Of a stretch of 64,000 bases of DNA, positions 29,964 to 38,103 are shown one piece after another (the stretch's first letter is position 1; every line of letters begins with the position of its first letter). The position numbers and the translations under genes were made by a program. The stretch covers positions 2,728,001-2,792,000 of the forward strand of contig NZ_CAJQUM010000001.1 of the NCBI RefSeq assembly GCF_907163265.1. The letters are read 5' to 3'. This DNA comes from Georgfuchsia toluolica. Lineage in GTDB: Bacteria; Pseudomonadota; Gammaproteobacteria; Burkholderiales; Rhodocyclaceae. The notes beneath the pieces were generated by a model. The model saw only the letters and a list, made by a program, of their open reading frames with translations, was not told the DNA's origin and did no database searches.

Positions 29964-29997
29964 GCACTGCATCGGCAGCTTGCTGCCGATGCAGTGC
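29964..29997. repeat. Perfect 15-bp inverted repeat, 4-base loop
   Basis: GCACTGCATCGGCAG, loop CTTG, CTGCCGATGCAGTGC. It would form a very stable RNA or cruciform hairpin. No T tract and no adjacent gene end on either side. Confidence 0.75.
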
Positions 29998-30398
29998 AAG
30001 ACCATGCAGTTTGGTTAACCTTGCAACTGGGCTTCCTGCCGATTGACTGGTAAGGCTATTGGGGGCAGGTCAGATATTAGCGAGACAGCAGAGAAATACA
30101 AGGTTTGGAATGGGAGCATTTCGGCCACAGCCGACGTTGAACCCGTGGCAGATGACTATTATCTTCAAGAGTGCTCGATTTGACTTTAGGTTATTGCGCC
30201 CAGAATGACCTTTACTCCCTCAGAGCAAGAGCAACAAACCACAAGAATAACGGTTGAAATCTTCAATACTATGATTTCAAATTCACTTAGAGTCGTCGCC
30301 TAGTGTTTAGGAAAGGTCTGAACAAGCCAGCATATATGTGATCCGATGCGTTGATAGACCAGATGGGATGCTAATCATTTGCTGAAAGGAAAATAGAC

Positions 30399-31262
30399 AT
30401 GGGAATTCATGAAGAGTCAAAGAAACTTGGATTTGATTTTGTTAAGGATGAACCTTTCGAGTCATACAGGGAGCGCTTCAAAGACCATTTTGTTATGACG
30501 CGTAAGAACGGCATTATAGAAGTCAGAATGCATAACAAGGGAGAGGGGGCGATATGGGGCTTTGAGTTGCACAAGGCGTTGCCTCAGATGTTTCAGGCGG
30601 TTGGCGCTGACCGCGATAACGAAGTGATGATCCTGACCGGGACAGGAGATTACTGGCTTCGTGAGTTCAGTAAGGAAAGCTTCACCAAACAAGAAAGCAA
30701 CGAGGATACATTCAGGAAAACCAACTACGACCTCTGGTTTCTTGATGGATTAAAGTTACAAGAGAACATGCTCTGGTCTATTGATATCCCAATTATTACG
30801 GTAATAAATGGCCCCGGATTTCACACGGAGTTTGCCTTGCTTGCCGATTTGACCATTTGTGCCGATGATGCTCGCTTTGTTGACATACACTGGGGTATCG
30901 GGCTTGTCCCGGGAGATGCGAGTCTTCTCGTATTTCAGCAACTAATTGGACTGAAGCGCGCCAATTGGGCATCGTACATGGTTGAAGGCGTTGATGCAAA
31001 ACAGGCATTGGAATGGGGACTTGTCAACGAGGTGCACTCTCGCGAAAAGCTGTTACCTCGTGCCTGGGAAATCGCCGGTATCATGATGAAACAAGATCGC
31101 GTTGTACGTGGATTGACGACCCAACTCATGAGGCGTCCCTGGAAACGCCTGTTTACAGATGACTTCGCACATCATTTTGCCCACGAGTTGTATGCGGCTA
31201 ACGTTTGTCGAGGAAAACACAATTCTGACGCGTGTAAAGAAGCCGTGGATCGAACGAAGTGA
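30399..31262 (+). CDS. Crotonase-family hydrolase resembling 6-oxocamphor hydrolase
   Basis: 287 residues, ATG after AAAGGAAAATAGAC. Crotonase fold with ILTGTGDYWLREF, IPIITVINGPGFHTEFALLAD and DARFVDIHWGIGLVPGDASLLV. The His in DIHWG and the Asp in VPGD align with the catalytic His145 and Asp154 of 6-oxocamphor hydrolase, and the GFH histidine is near a third. These enzymes cleave cyclic beta-diketones without CoA. Ordinary enoyl-CoA hydratase glutamates are absent. The gene is monocistronic and less GC-rich than its flanks, so probably acquired. Alternative: another CoA-dependent crotonase. Confidence 0.7.
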   Translation: MGIHEESKKLGFDFVKDEPFESYRERFKDHFVMTRKNGIIEVRMHNKGEGAIWGFELHKALPQMFQAVGADRDNEVMILTGTGDYWLREFSKESFTKQESNEDTFRKTNYDLWFLDGLKLQENMLWSIDIPIITVINGPGFHTEFALLADLTICADDARFVDIHWGIGLVPGDASLLVFQQLIGLKRANWASYMVEGVDAKQALEWGLVNEVHSREKLLPRAWEIAGIMMKQDRVVRGLTTQLMRRPWKRLFTDDFAHHFAHELYAANVCRGKHNSDACKEAVDRTK

Positions 31263-31325
31263 TGTAATGGCCTACGTATGATTGCGACAGAATTTGAGCG
31301 GAGATAAGTGAACCTTGCGGTTGCC

Positions 31326-31384
31326 TTACCCATGGCGCCGTCGCCATCCGGTTTATGGCCGGATGGCGACGGCGCCATGGGTAA
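31326..31384. terminator. Perfect 26-bp stem hairpin between convergent genes
   Basis: Arms 31326-31351 and 31359-31384 are exact reverse complements (TTACCCATGGCGCCGTCGCC...), with the loop TTTATGG. It lies between the crotonase gene end and the end of the convergent lipoprotein gene, a place for a bidirectional terminator. It lacks a T tract, so it could instead be a mobile palindrome. Confidence 0.55.
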
Positions 31385-31422
31385 CCGTTGATAGCTCATG
31401 CCCAGTCCTGAATTCCGGCAGG

Positions 31423-31767
31423 TTACCTTAAGGTCTGTTCTCGGCCAGTCGCAACGACTACGTATTTTGACGACGGTTGAATGCTGCCGGTACGGCCGCC
31501 ATAGCTGTATTTGGGATTATTCGAATCGCAGGTGCAGGACAAACCGGTATCCGCCGGCGTGACTAGGACACAAGAGCCGCCGGTGGTGATGCAATACAGC
31601 GCCGGATACTGCGGGGTTTGTTCGGCCAGCGCATCGTAGCCCACTCCCTGGGCATCAGGCAGCAATTGTCTATCGAGCGGTTGCTGTTGTCCTTGTGCAT
31701 CATTGCCGGCACAACCCGGTACAAGCAACAACGATATTGTGATCAGTAACTGTAGATTTCTCGCCAT
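31423..31767 (-). CDS. Small lipoprotein, unknown
   Basis: 114 residues from ATG 31767; ATG 31779 is an alternative. A lipoprotein signal ends in LLLVPGC, placing the lipidated cysteine at 19. The mature part has a Q/D/L-rich linker and CITTGGSCVLVTPADTGLSC, with further cysteines likely in disulfides. It is divergent from the exbB gene. No recognised family. Confidence 0.65.
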   Translation of the reverse strand: MARNLQLLITISLLLVPGCAGNDAQGQQQPLDRQLLPDAQGVGYDALAEQTPQYPALYCITTGGSCVLVTPADTGLSCTCDSNNPKYSYGGRTGSIQPSSKYVVVATGREQTLR

Positions 31768-31867
31768 CGTCAAATCCATGTGGTTTGCACGTTGATTACA
31801 TGCAAGGTATGTTTCAACAAACATCCGCGTTGAAAAAGTGGCATACACATAACATATCGGAGGCACC

Positions 31868-32731
31868 ATGCGGGAAACCATTTTGCGTAATCTGTTCGGC
31901 GGCGTCATACAGGGCTTGCTGGTTGTGACGCTGCTGGTCGCGATCAGCACAGCGGCAGCGGCACAAACTGAGACCACTGCGGGAGCGACAGCTGCCAGCG
32001 CTGCTACCCCGGTAGCCACAGCAGCCTCATGGGTGCACGCTGTCAAAAGTGACCATCTGGGCGTCCGCCAGATGTTCACTCAGTCGCACATCGTGGTGAA
32101 AGCCGTAATTATATTTCTGGCGCTTTCGTCGGTGCTGACCTGGACGGTGCTGATCGAAAAGACCTTGGTCTTTTCGCGTGTGCGGCGTACCAACCAAAGT
32201 TTCCTAACAACTTTCCGTCAAAGCGCGAATGCCGGGACGCTGCCGCCCGCGCAAACTTCCGCGAGCAGCGCGATGGGAAGGATGTGGGCGGCAGCGCGGG
32301 CAGAATTCGACCAATTCAAAGCGGCGCATTCCGCTCTGCCCACGCCGCATCAGGTGGATCGCCTGCTGCAGCGGCTTGCACTCAATGCCGGAATCGTTCA
32401 GGAGCAGGAATTGGGACGTCTTGGAACATTCATGGGCGTCCTCGCGACAATCGGTTCCACTTCGCCGTTTACCGGCCTGTTCGGCACAGTCTGGGGAATA
32501 CTCCACAGCTTCGCTCAGATCGCCGCAAACAATACGACCAACCTTGCCATGGTTGCTCCTGGCATCTCCGAGGCTTTGCTGGCTACCGCCGTCGGCTTGT
32601 TCGCAGCAATTCCGGCCGTGATCATCTACAACAAGTTCGTGCGCGACATCAATGGATTTGTCGGTGCGCTCGACAATTTTTCGGCCGAGCTGGTCAATGT
32701 AGTTTCGCGCCAACTGGATGCAGCGGGCTGA
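31868..32731 (+). CDS. exbB: ExbB/MotA/TolQ family proton channel subunit
   Basis: 287 residues. A hydrophobic N-terminal segment resembling a signal peptide (LLVVTLLVAISTAAAAQ) precedes TM1 (VVKAVIIFLALSSVLTWTVL). The conserved channel region at ~180-260 is GVLATIGSTSPFTGLFGTVWGI and ISEALLATAVGLFAAIPAVI. With ExbD and TonB, encoded next, it converts the proton gradient into energy for outer-membrane transporters. The cleaved-looking N terminus occurs in a long ExbB subgroup. Confidence 0.93.
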   Translation: MRETILRNLFGGVIQGLLVVTLLVAISTAAAAQTETTAGATAASAATPVATAASWVHAVKSDHLGVRQMFTQSHIVVKAVIIFLALSSVLTWTVLIEKTLVFSRVRRTNQSFLTTFRQSANAGTLPPAQTSASSAMGRMWAAARAEFDQFKAAHSALPTPHQVDRLLQRLALNAGIVQEQELGRLGTFMGVLATIGSTSPFTGLFGTVWGILHSFAQIAANNTTNLAMVAPGISEALLATAVGLFAAIPAVIIYNKFVRDINGFVGALDNFSAELVNVVSRQLDAAG

Positions 32732-32733
32732 AC

Positions 32734-33171
32734 ATGGCCATCCAAATCAGTGGTGGCGGATCGCAGATCAAGCGCCACAGCTACCAGCAAAATGCGGAGA
32801 TTAACGTCACGCCGTTTGTCGACGTCATCCTGGTCTTGCTCATCATCTTCATGGTGGTGGCCCCACTGTCCATGGTCGACGTGCCGGTCGACCTGCCGCC
32901 CAACGCCGCAGCGCCGACTCCGCCGCCGCTGGAGCCTATCTACATCAGCGTGCAAAAAAACGGCACGGTCTATATCCAGAACGACCGCAGCGACTTGCAC
33001 CAGCTGATTGCTGAGCTGCAAGCAAGAACCCAAGGCAATCATGAGGTGCGTCTTTTCGTGCGCGGGGATCGGCATGCGGAATATGGTCAGTTGATGGCTG
33101 TCATGACCGCGCTGCAAGCCGGCGGTTATACCAAGATCGGTTTATTGACAGAGGAAGTTGCGGAGCAGTGA
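32734..33171 (+). CDS. exbD: ExbD/TolR family protein
   Basis: 145 residues. N-terminal INVTPFVDVILVLLIIFMVV with the essential transmembrane Asp at residue 30. The periplasmic domain has PIYISVQKNGTVYIQ and VRLFVRGDRHAEYGQLMAVM. It starts 2 bases after exbB and its stop overlaps the tonB start, so the three subunits are made from one message. Confidence 0.93.
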   Translation: MAIQISGGGSQIKRHSYQQNAEINVTPFVDVILVLLIIFMVVAPLSMVDVPVDLPPNAAAPTPPPLEPIYISVQKNGTVYIQNDRSDLHQLIAELQARTQGNHEVRLFVRGDRHAEYGQLMAVMTALQAGGYTKIGLLTEEVAEQ

Positions 33172-33866
33172 ATTCAGCCGTCGCATCATCACCGGACTGG
33201 TTTTCGCGCGGCGGGGCGTTCGTTTTTTCTCTGATGGTGCACGCCGCTCTGCTGGTCTGGCTGCTCACGACCACGCTGGGCGGCGGCCCCACGGCGTTGC
33301 CACCTCATGTCATCGCCCTCGAACTGGTGCGGCCACCACCGCCTCCTACCGCACCGCCAGCGCTGAAAGATATCAAGCCGCAGCCTTTGCCGCATGCGCC
33401 GGCTCCGGTCAAACCGCAACCAAAGAAACCAGTCGAGCTGCCAGCTCCAGCGGGCGCCCCAGTGCACGAATTTGCCAAAAATGACGACGACTGGGTTGCC
33501 GTTGCACCTGGAGCAGGTACGGGGCGCGGCGCCGGCGGAGCACGGCGTGTCCCGCCCGATTATGCCGACAAGGTCAAGACCCGCGTCGTCGCAAAGTTAG
33601 ATTACCCGCCCGATGCCGTCTATGAGCCGCCGCCTGGCTATAAAGGCGACCCTAAGCAGCTGAAACGCCAATGCACTGTACCTTACGAAATCGTGGTTGA
33701 TCGCAACGGCAAAATGATCTCGCATCATATTGAACCCTGTGGCGACGGTATGCTCGACGCCGCTGCCGAAGCTGCATTGCTCAAAGCCGGCCCGTTTCCA
33801 CCGCCGCCCGATCTTGGCGCGGAACAATATGTCATCTATGGCAGCGCCAATTTCCGCACGCGCTGA
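33168..33866 (+). CDS. tonB: TonB-like energy transducer
   Basis: 232 residues, GTG start overlapping the exbD stop as GTGA. One N-terminal TM helix (FVFSLMVHAALLVWLLTTTL) with the histidine of the SxxxH motif, a proline-rich linker (PPPPPTAPPALKDIKPQPLP and KPQPKKP), and a C-terminal domain with VPYEIVVDRNGKMISHHIEP. The C-terminal domain has two cysteines (QCTVPYE, EPCGDG). No TonB-dependent receptor is encoded in view. Confidence 0.85.
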   Translation: MNSAVASSPDWFSRGGAFVFSLMVHAALLVWLLTTTLGGGPTALPPHVIALELVRPPPPPTAPPALKDIKPQPLPHAPAPVKPQPKKPVELPAPAGAPVHEFAKNDDDWVAVAPGAGTGRGAGGARRVPPDYADKVKTRVVAKLDYPPDAVYEPPPGYKGDPKQLKRQCTVPYEIVVDRNGKMISHHIEPCGDGMLDAAAEAALLKAGPFPPPPDLGAEQYVIYGSANFRTR

Positions 33867-33888
33867 ACTGCCGAAAAGGAGATAGACG

Positions 33889-35928
33889 ATGAAGACTGCA
33901 GCGGGCACCTGGCTCCGGGCCGCATGGATTCTGCCTTTGCTGATCACCGCATGTGCCGGCACGCAAAGCCTGCCGACGCCACCGAGGGTCTTGCAGCCTA
34001 CGCGATATTCGGCCAGCTTCAACTGCACCATGCCGGTAATTCCGCTGCAGGAAGTCATCTGCGAGAACGAAGCACTAGCCGGACTAGACCGAGAGATGGC
34101 GCAGTCTTTCCGGGGCAAGCTTAGAGAGCTCGACTTCTTCGGACGCTCCGAACTCCTCGCCAACCAGCGCCGCTGGCTGCTCAGCCGTGCCAGCCAATGC
34201 CTGTCCGCCAACCAGCGCGACCTTGCGGCGCGGACGGCGCCGGCCAACTGTTTGCTAAGCCTCTATCGCACACGCATCACCGAGCTGCAGCGTTGGCCGG
34301 TGCCGCAGCCGCGCTCCCTAGCCGGCAAGCAGCACCCACTTGCAGCTTATGTCGAATTCCGCCTCGTCGATGACCGCGAGCCAGCACTGTGCGCCGAGCT
34401 GGGTAGGAAGTTCAATGTGGCGATCAGCGACATTGGGCAGGTCGACCCTTCCCGCATAGCCGGCTTGAGCGAACTGGCCGGTTCCCATGGGCCGCGCAGC
34501 AGTGCTGACAAAACAGGAAACCTGGCCGCAAGCCTCTACGAGGCAGGCCCTTATGCCAGTTATCAGCTGCGCGCCAAAGGCTTGTCCCGCAACGGACAAA
34601 ACCTGATCGACGAAAATGCCTTACCCGTCTGGGTTGCCCAATTGCCGAATGCCGGTGGCAGCTTCAGCGCCAGTTCCTCGCAAACGCTCGACTATGCCGC
34701 GCTCGACGTCTTCATGTTCGGCGAACGCGAATTCGTCCTGGTGGTCGAAACTTGGGGTTATTACGCGGCCGCTGCGCGCGGGGAATCGCCGCATGCCGGC
34801 GTGTACGAATTGACGCCAAGCTTGCAGCCAAGATGCCTCTTTCGTACCTATTTGACGCCGCCAATGGCGAGAGTCTTCGAGCGGCTGCCGCTGTACACCG
34901 AGCTGCGCAACGTGCTCAACACCATGTCTGGCGAAGCCCCCGAAGCTCTTGCACCTGATGAGCGGCAGGATGAAGTATTGCTGGACAAGGAATCTCTGTG
35001 GACCTTCTACAACATGCCTCTGCTGATGTTGGACGTAGTCGACCGTTATCAGCGTGAGGGAGCCCTGCGGCGCAGGCATGACGCGGCGATGGAGGCGATA
35101 TTCACCTGGTCAGAACGCAATCTGCCGTGCAAATTACTCTATCGACGATTGATTCCGTTGATTCAGCCCGCGCATGTCGAACTCATACGGGCCTATCAGA
35201 ACAGCCAAGGATTGAAGCCGGATGAGGCGGTCGCGGCGGCAGATTTGTTGATCATCGAAACACTGGACAAGGCGGCGGATAATTTGCAAGAGGCTGCGCC
35301 TTCCACTCTTGGGAAAAATCCCAAAGCCAGGCCGCGTTACGCGCCGGCGCCGGTGCCGGGAGATCTGGAGCAGGGTCGTCGCTATACCGGATTGCACAGC
35401 GCCGTGCTGAATCGCGCCCTACCCGAGGTCATAGCCGACTTCGTTAAATATGAAATCGGCATGACAGGCTCCAGTAAAGGCAGCGGGCCGGCTGGCGACA
35501 CCGCATTGATGGCCGCCGTAAGGGATCCCGAGACATTGCGCCAATTGTTGGTGGCAGGCCTCGACGCGAACGCCAGCAACGACTGGCGCAAGACGGCGTT
35601 GATGACGGCAGCGCAGACCAACCAGCAGGGAAGCGCGCAGATTCTGCTCGATGCGGGTGCTGATCCGCAACGCGCGACAATTGCCTGGCACGCTGAAGGC
35701 GCTGGCGGGATCGACAACGGCGAGGGTGCGGTAGCCGGTCGAACGGCCTTGATGTACGCTGCGGCCGGTGCTGCCGAACCGCTAATACGCTTGCTAGTCG
35801 AGCGCGGTGCCGCAGTCAGCCAAAGTGATGCGACAGGACGCCGAGCCTGTGATTACATGGCTGACAACCAGCGTTTGACCGACCTGCAACGCAGTTCGCT
35901 GCAAGCCATCTTGTGCGCCAAAAACTAG
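33889..35928 (+). CDS. Ankyrin-repeat lipoprotein linked to the TonB operon
   Basis: 679 residues, 22 bases after tonB, with AAGGAG before the ATG. The lipobox LITAC puts the lipid on C22. Residues ~45-120 look like an LprI-type domain (SFNCTMPVIPLQEVICENEA ... LLANQRRWL), often seen at the N terminus of envelope proteins. A long middle is unassigned. Three to four ankyrin repeats cover ~505-660 (GDTALMAAVRDPETLRQLLV; RTALMYAAAGAAEPLIRLLV). An envelope partner of the ExbBD-TonB complex is plausible from synteny only. Confidence 0.7.
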   Translation: MKTAAGTWLRAAWILPLLITACAGTQSLPTPPRVLQPTRYSASFNCTMPVIPLQEVICENEALAGLDREMAQSFRGKLRELDFFGRSELLANQRRWLLSRASQCLSANQRDLAARTAPANCLLSLYRTRITELQRWPVPQPRSLAGKQHPLAAYVEFRLVDDREPALCAELGRKFNVAISDIGQVDPSRIAGLSELAGSHGPRSSADKTGNLAASLYEAGPYASYQLRAKGLSRNGQNLIDENALPVWVAQLPNAGGSFSASSSQTLDYAALDVFMFGEREFVLVVETWGYYAAAARGESPHAGVYELTPSLQPRCLFRTYLTPPMARVFERLPLYTELRNVLNTMSGEAPEALAPDERQDEVLLDKESLWTFYNMPLLMLDVVDRYQREGALRRRHDAAMEAIFTWSERNLPCKLLYRRLIPLIQPAHVELIRAYQNSQGLKPDEAVAAADLLIIETLDKAADNLQEAAPSTLGKNPKARPRYAPAPVPGDLEQGRRYTGLHSAVLNRALPEVIADFVKYEIGMTGSSKGSGPAGDTALMAAVRDPETLRQLLVAGLDANASNDWRKTALMTAAQTNQQGSAQILLDAGADPQRATIAWHAEGAGGIDNGEGAVAGRTALMYAAAGAAEPLIRLLVERGAAVSQSDATGRRACDYMADNQRLTDLQRSSLQAILCAKN

Positions 35929-36269
35929 CAAAGCTCGGCGATCAGCGCTCGCCGATACGGCGCAATTCGTCAGACTCAAAGCGTCTTGGATCGATGCGTC
36001 CTTCGTCGCCAGCCAATCTGCACGCCAGCCGCATCTTTCAGCGACTTGACCTTGCTCGATGCGAAAGGTGTGAGAGTCTGTTGCCCTTGCGCCCGCTGAC
36101 ATTCAGGTAGAAGGAGCGCTTTCCCTCGTAAGACTAACCGCTGCCAAAGATTTTCACTAATTTTGTGGCTAAGCTGTCAAGGGCAACCTAATTTTCCCCA
36201 GGTGTGGCAATCGAATTCCCCTCATCCTGGATACGCTTAGGCCGTCTTCCGGACGGACGAGGCTAGTCA
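35929..36269. other. Non-coding stretch
   Basis: No open frame with recognisable content and no strong hairpin with a T tract. It separates the TonB operon from the insertion sequence relics. Confidence 0.5.
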
Positions 36270-36612
36270 TCATATTATCTTGAGCCGGTACTGATCGCCG
36301 CGAGTATTGAGCGTCACGGCATGATGAGGTAGGCGGTCGATAATCGCGGTGACAATGGCCCGGTCGCCAAATGTCTCGCCACAATCACCGAAATTTTGGT
36401 CGTTGGTCAGGATCATTGGGCCACGCTCATAGCTGCGGCTGATCAACTGGAAGAACAGGTTGGCATCCGTTCTGCCGATCGGCAAGTATTTAATTTTATC
36501 GACGATCAGCAGCCGTGGCGTCGCGTAGAACTTGAACTTGTCGTCGAGCAGACTTCGGCATGCGTTTTAGTCAGCGTTGCTATCAGGTTGGTGGCAGTAG
36601 TGAAGAAAGACA
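36270..36612 (-). pseudogene. IS21-family istB remnant
   Basis: The minus strand reads FFTTATNLIATLTKTHAE, then a frame change, then LDDKFKFYATPRLLIVDKIK and YLPIGRTDANLFFQLISRSY, then ERGPMILTNDQNFGDCGETF and GDRAIVTAIIDRLPHHAVTL. This is the C-terminal half of the IstB ATPase: LLIVDKIKYLPI is the Walker B region (normally IVDEIGYLP, so its key acid is lost), followed by sensor 1. The N-terminal half with Walker A is missing. It ends where the direct repeat at 36614 begins. Confidence 0.85.
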
Positions 36613-36613
36613 C

Positions 36614-36701
36614 TAATTTGATACAAACATAGGAACGAGGAAATGGCTCTGACTCATTTTGTCGCCTATCTGGACAGCATCGTCAACGACGGGATGGCAA
36701 C
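36614..36701 (+). repeat. Direct repeat L1, copy 1
   Basis: Matches 45140-45226 in the same orientation at roughly five-sixths of positions with two single-base gaps; the first 19 bases are identical. It contains a start codon after GAGGAA and opens a 32-codon frame (MALTHFVAYLDSIVNDG..., 36643-36741) that is shifted in the other copy, so it may be the 5' end of a lost gene. Confidence 0.7.
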
Positions 36702-36799
36702 GCCATTCAAGTGGAAAGGCCATAACGTTCAATACAAGTAATTTTGCAATCGTATATTCTCGCCAAACACACTGTGGTAGTGGTGCCCGGGGCATACTC

Positions 36800-37110
36800 G
36801 AAGAGTAACAGTCGCGTGGCAAAATTACTCTGGTTTTCGGGTGATGCCTATGTCGTGAAGGATTGCTGCATGGGTATCTTCTCGAAAAGGGTGACCGACA
36901 GAATCTATAGCAGGGTGTAGAGTGAAACGTCGAGGCTGTGGCATTTTCTGATGATGGTGACGAAGGCATAGGCGGACATGGCAATCCAGCTCAGCGACTT
37001 GACCACATACCCGATGTTCCGAAGAATCGCTTTATACAAAGATGCTGTTTGATTCGTTGATGAATCATTCGGCCTGCCAGCGGCTCTTGTAGAGTGCGTA
37101 GACGGTTGCT
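36800..37110 (-). pseudogene. IS4-type transposase C-terminal remnant
   Basis: Minus strand: LYKSRWQAE with a stop and frame changes, then VVKSLSWIAMSAYAFVTIIR and SLDVSLYTLL, a TAG where glutamine is expected, then ILSVTLFEKIPM. This is the C-terminal YxxRWQxE helix and tail (WIAVSVYVLVAIIRK ... LYTLLQILSVTLFEK) of common IS4-group transposases. It carries at least three lesions, so the element is old. Confidence 0.75.
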
Positions 37111-37236
37111 GTTGGCAGCAGAAAGTTGTTAGAACTAATACCCGCAACAGTCATTGCTTTTAGCGATTCAACTCTTCATTTAACCGGACAGCACTGCATT
37201 TCTTATCGTTCAAACACTCAAATAGGAGGAATAGAG

Positions 37237-37986
37237 ATGAACAAGAGGTTACAGAACAAGGTAGCGCTTATTACGGGTGGCGCAAGCGGCATCGGGGCCG
37301 CCCATGTGCGGCTCTTCAGTGATGCGGGGGCCAAAGTTCTCGTATGCGACGTTCAAGAGGAATTGGGATGCAGAGTCGTGGATGATGTTAAGCGTAAAAG
37401 TGGTGAAGCCGAATTTTTTCGCCTTGATGTAACCGACGAAAGCAACTGGAAGAAGGCGGTGGCCGAGGCAGTCGGCCGCTTTGGCTCTTTGACAACGTTG
37501 ATCAACAACGCGGGGATTTTCATTCCGGGGGGAGTGGAATCGGAATCGAATGAAGGTTGGAACCGAGTCGTTGCCGTCAACCAGACAGGCGTGTGGCTGG
37601 GCATGAAGACCGCGATGCCGGAACTTCTGAAATCTGGAAACGCAGCGATCGTCAATATCTCATCTCTTTATGGCTTGGTTGGAAGCCCAGAAGGGATTGC
37701 CTACCATGCGAGCAAGGCGGCAGTGCGGGCCATGAGCAAAGCGGCCGCAGTGGAATATGCTCGCCGCGGTTTGCGGGTAAATACGGTGTATCCCGGCGTG
37801 ATCAAGACGCCGATCTTGGGCGAAGTTCCAGATTACATGATGAAGGCCCTTGAGGAGGCGCTCCCCATGGGAAGGATCGGTATACCTGAGGATATTGCCT
37901 ATGCATCCCTGTATCTGTGTTCCGATGAAGCTCAGTTCGTCACCGGCGCCGATTTATGCGTGGACGGTGGTGCCTACGCCATTTAG
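37237..37986 (+). CDS. Short-chain dehydrogenase/reductase (SDR 1)
   Basis: 249 residues from ATG 37237 with AGGAGGA upstream. TGGASGIGAAH for NAD(P), NNAG, catalytic ISSLYGL...YHASKAAV (Ser-Tyr-Lys), and the C-terminal VTGADLCVDGGAYAI. An Asp at the end of strand 2 (LVCDVQEE) favours NAD over NADP. Probably oxidises a secondary alcohol of the pathway substrate. It is the first gene of the eight-gene catabolic run and resembles hydroxysteroid or terpene alcohol dehydrogenases, but the substrate is not fixed by sequence. Confidence 0.9.
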   Translation: MNKRLQNKVALITGGASGIGAAHVRLFSDAGAKVLVCDVQEELGCRVVDDVKRKSGEAEFFRLDVTDESNWKKAVAEAVGRFGSLTTLINNAGIFIPGGVESESNEGWNRVVAVNQTGVWLGMKTAMPELLKSGNAAIVNISSLYGLVGSPEGIAYHASKAAVRAMSKAAAVEYARRGLRVNTVYPGVIKTPILGEVPDYMMKALEEALPMGRIGIPEDIAYASLYLCSDEAQFVTGADLCVDGGAYAI

Positions 37987-38103
37987 CAACAATGCGAGAT
38001 TAGAACTCTCAACAACATCGTCGAACAAGAGTATTAGGCGATAGAAGGTACGATCTGTCGCCTTTTCTCTTGCCAGCAGATATATCCATAATAGAGGTAG
38101 CCA

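Larger units (their letters stand above)
29578..30398. other. 820-base stretch without a convincing gene
   Basis: An open frame at 29613-30053 exists on the plus strand, but its translation shows no domain, has biased composition and runs through two perfect palindromes, so I do not call it. The stretch holds the two hairpins listed separately and, before 30399, an AT-richer leader with the ribosome site GAAAGGAAAA for the crotonase gene. Confidence 0.6.

Noticed and set aside
29613-30053. A 146-codon plus-strand frame in the hairpin-rich stretch
   Set aside because: No domain, no ribosome site, odd composition, and it spans two perfect palindromes.
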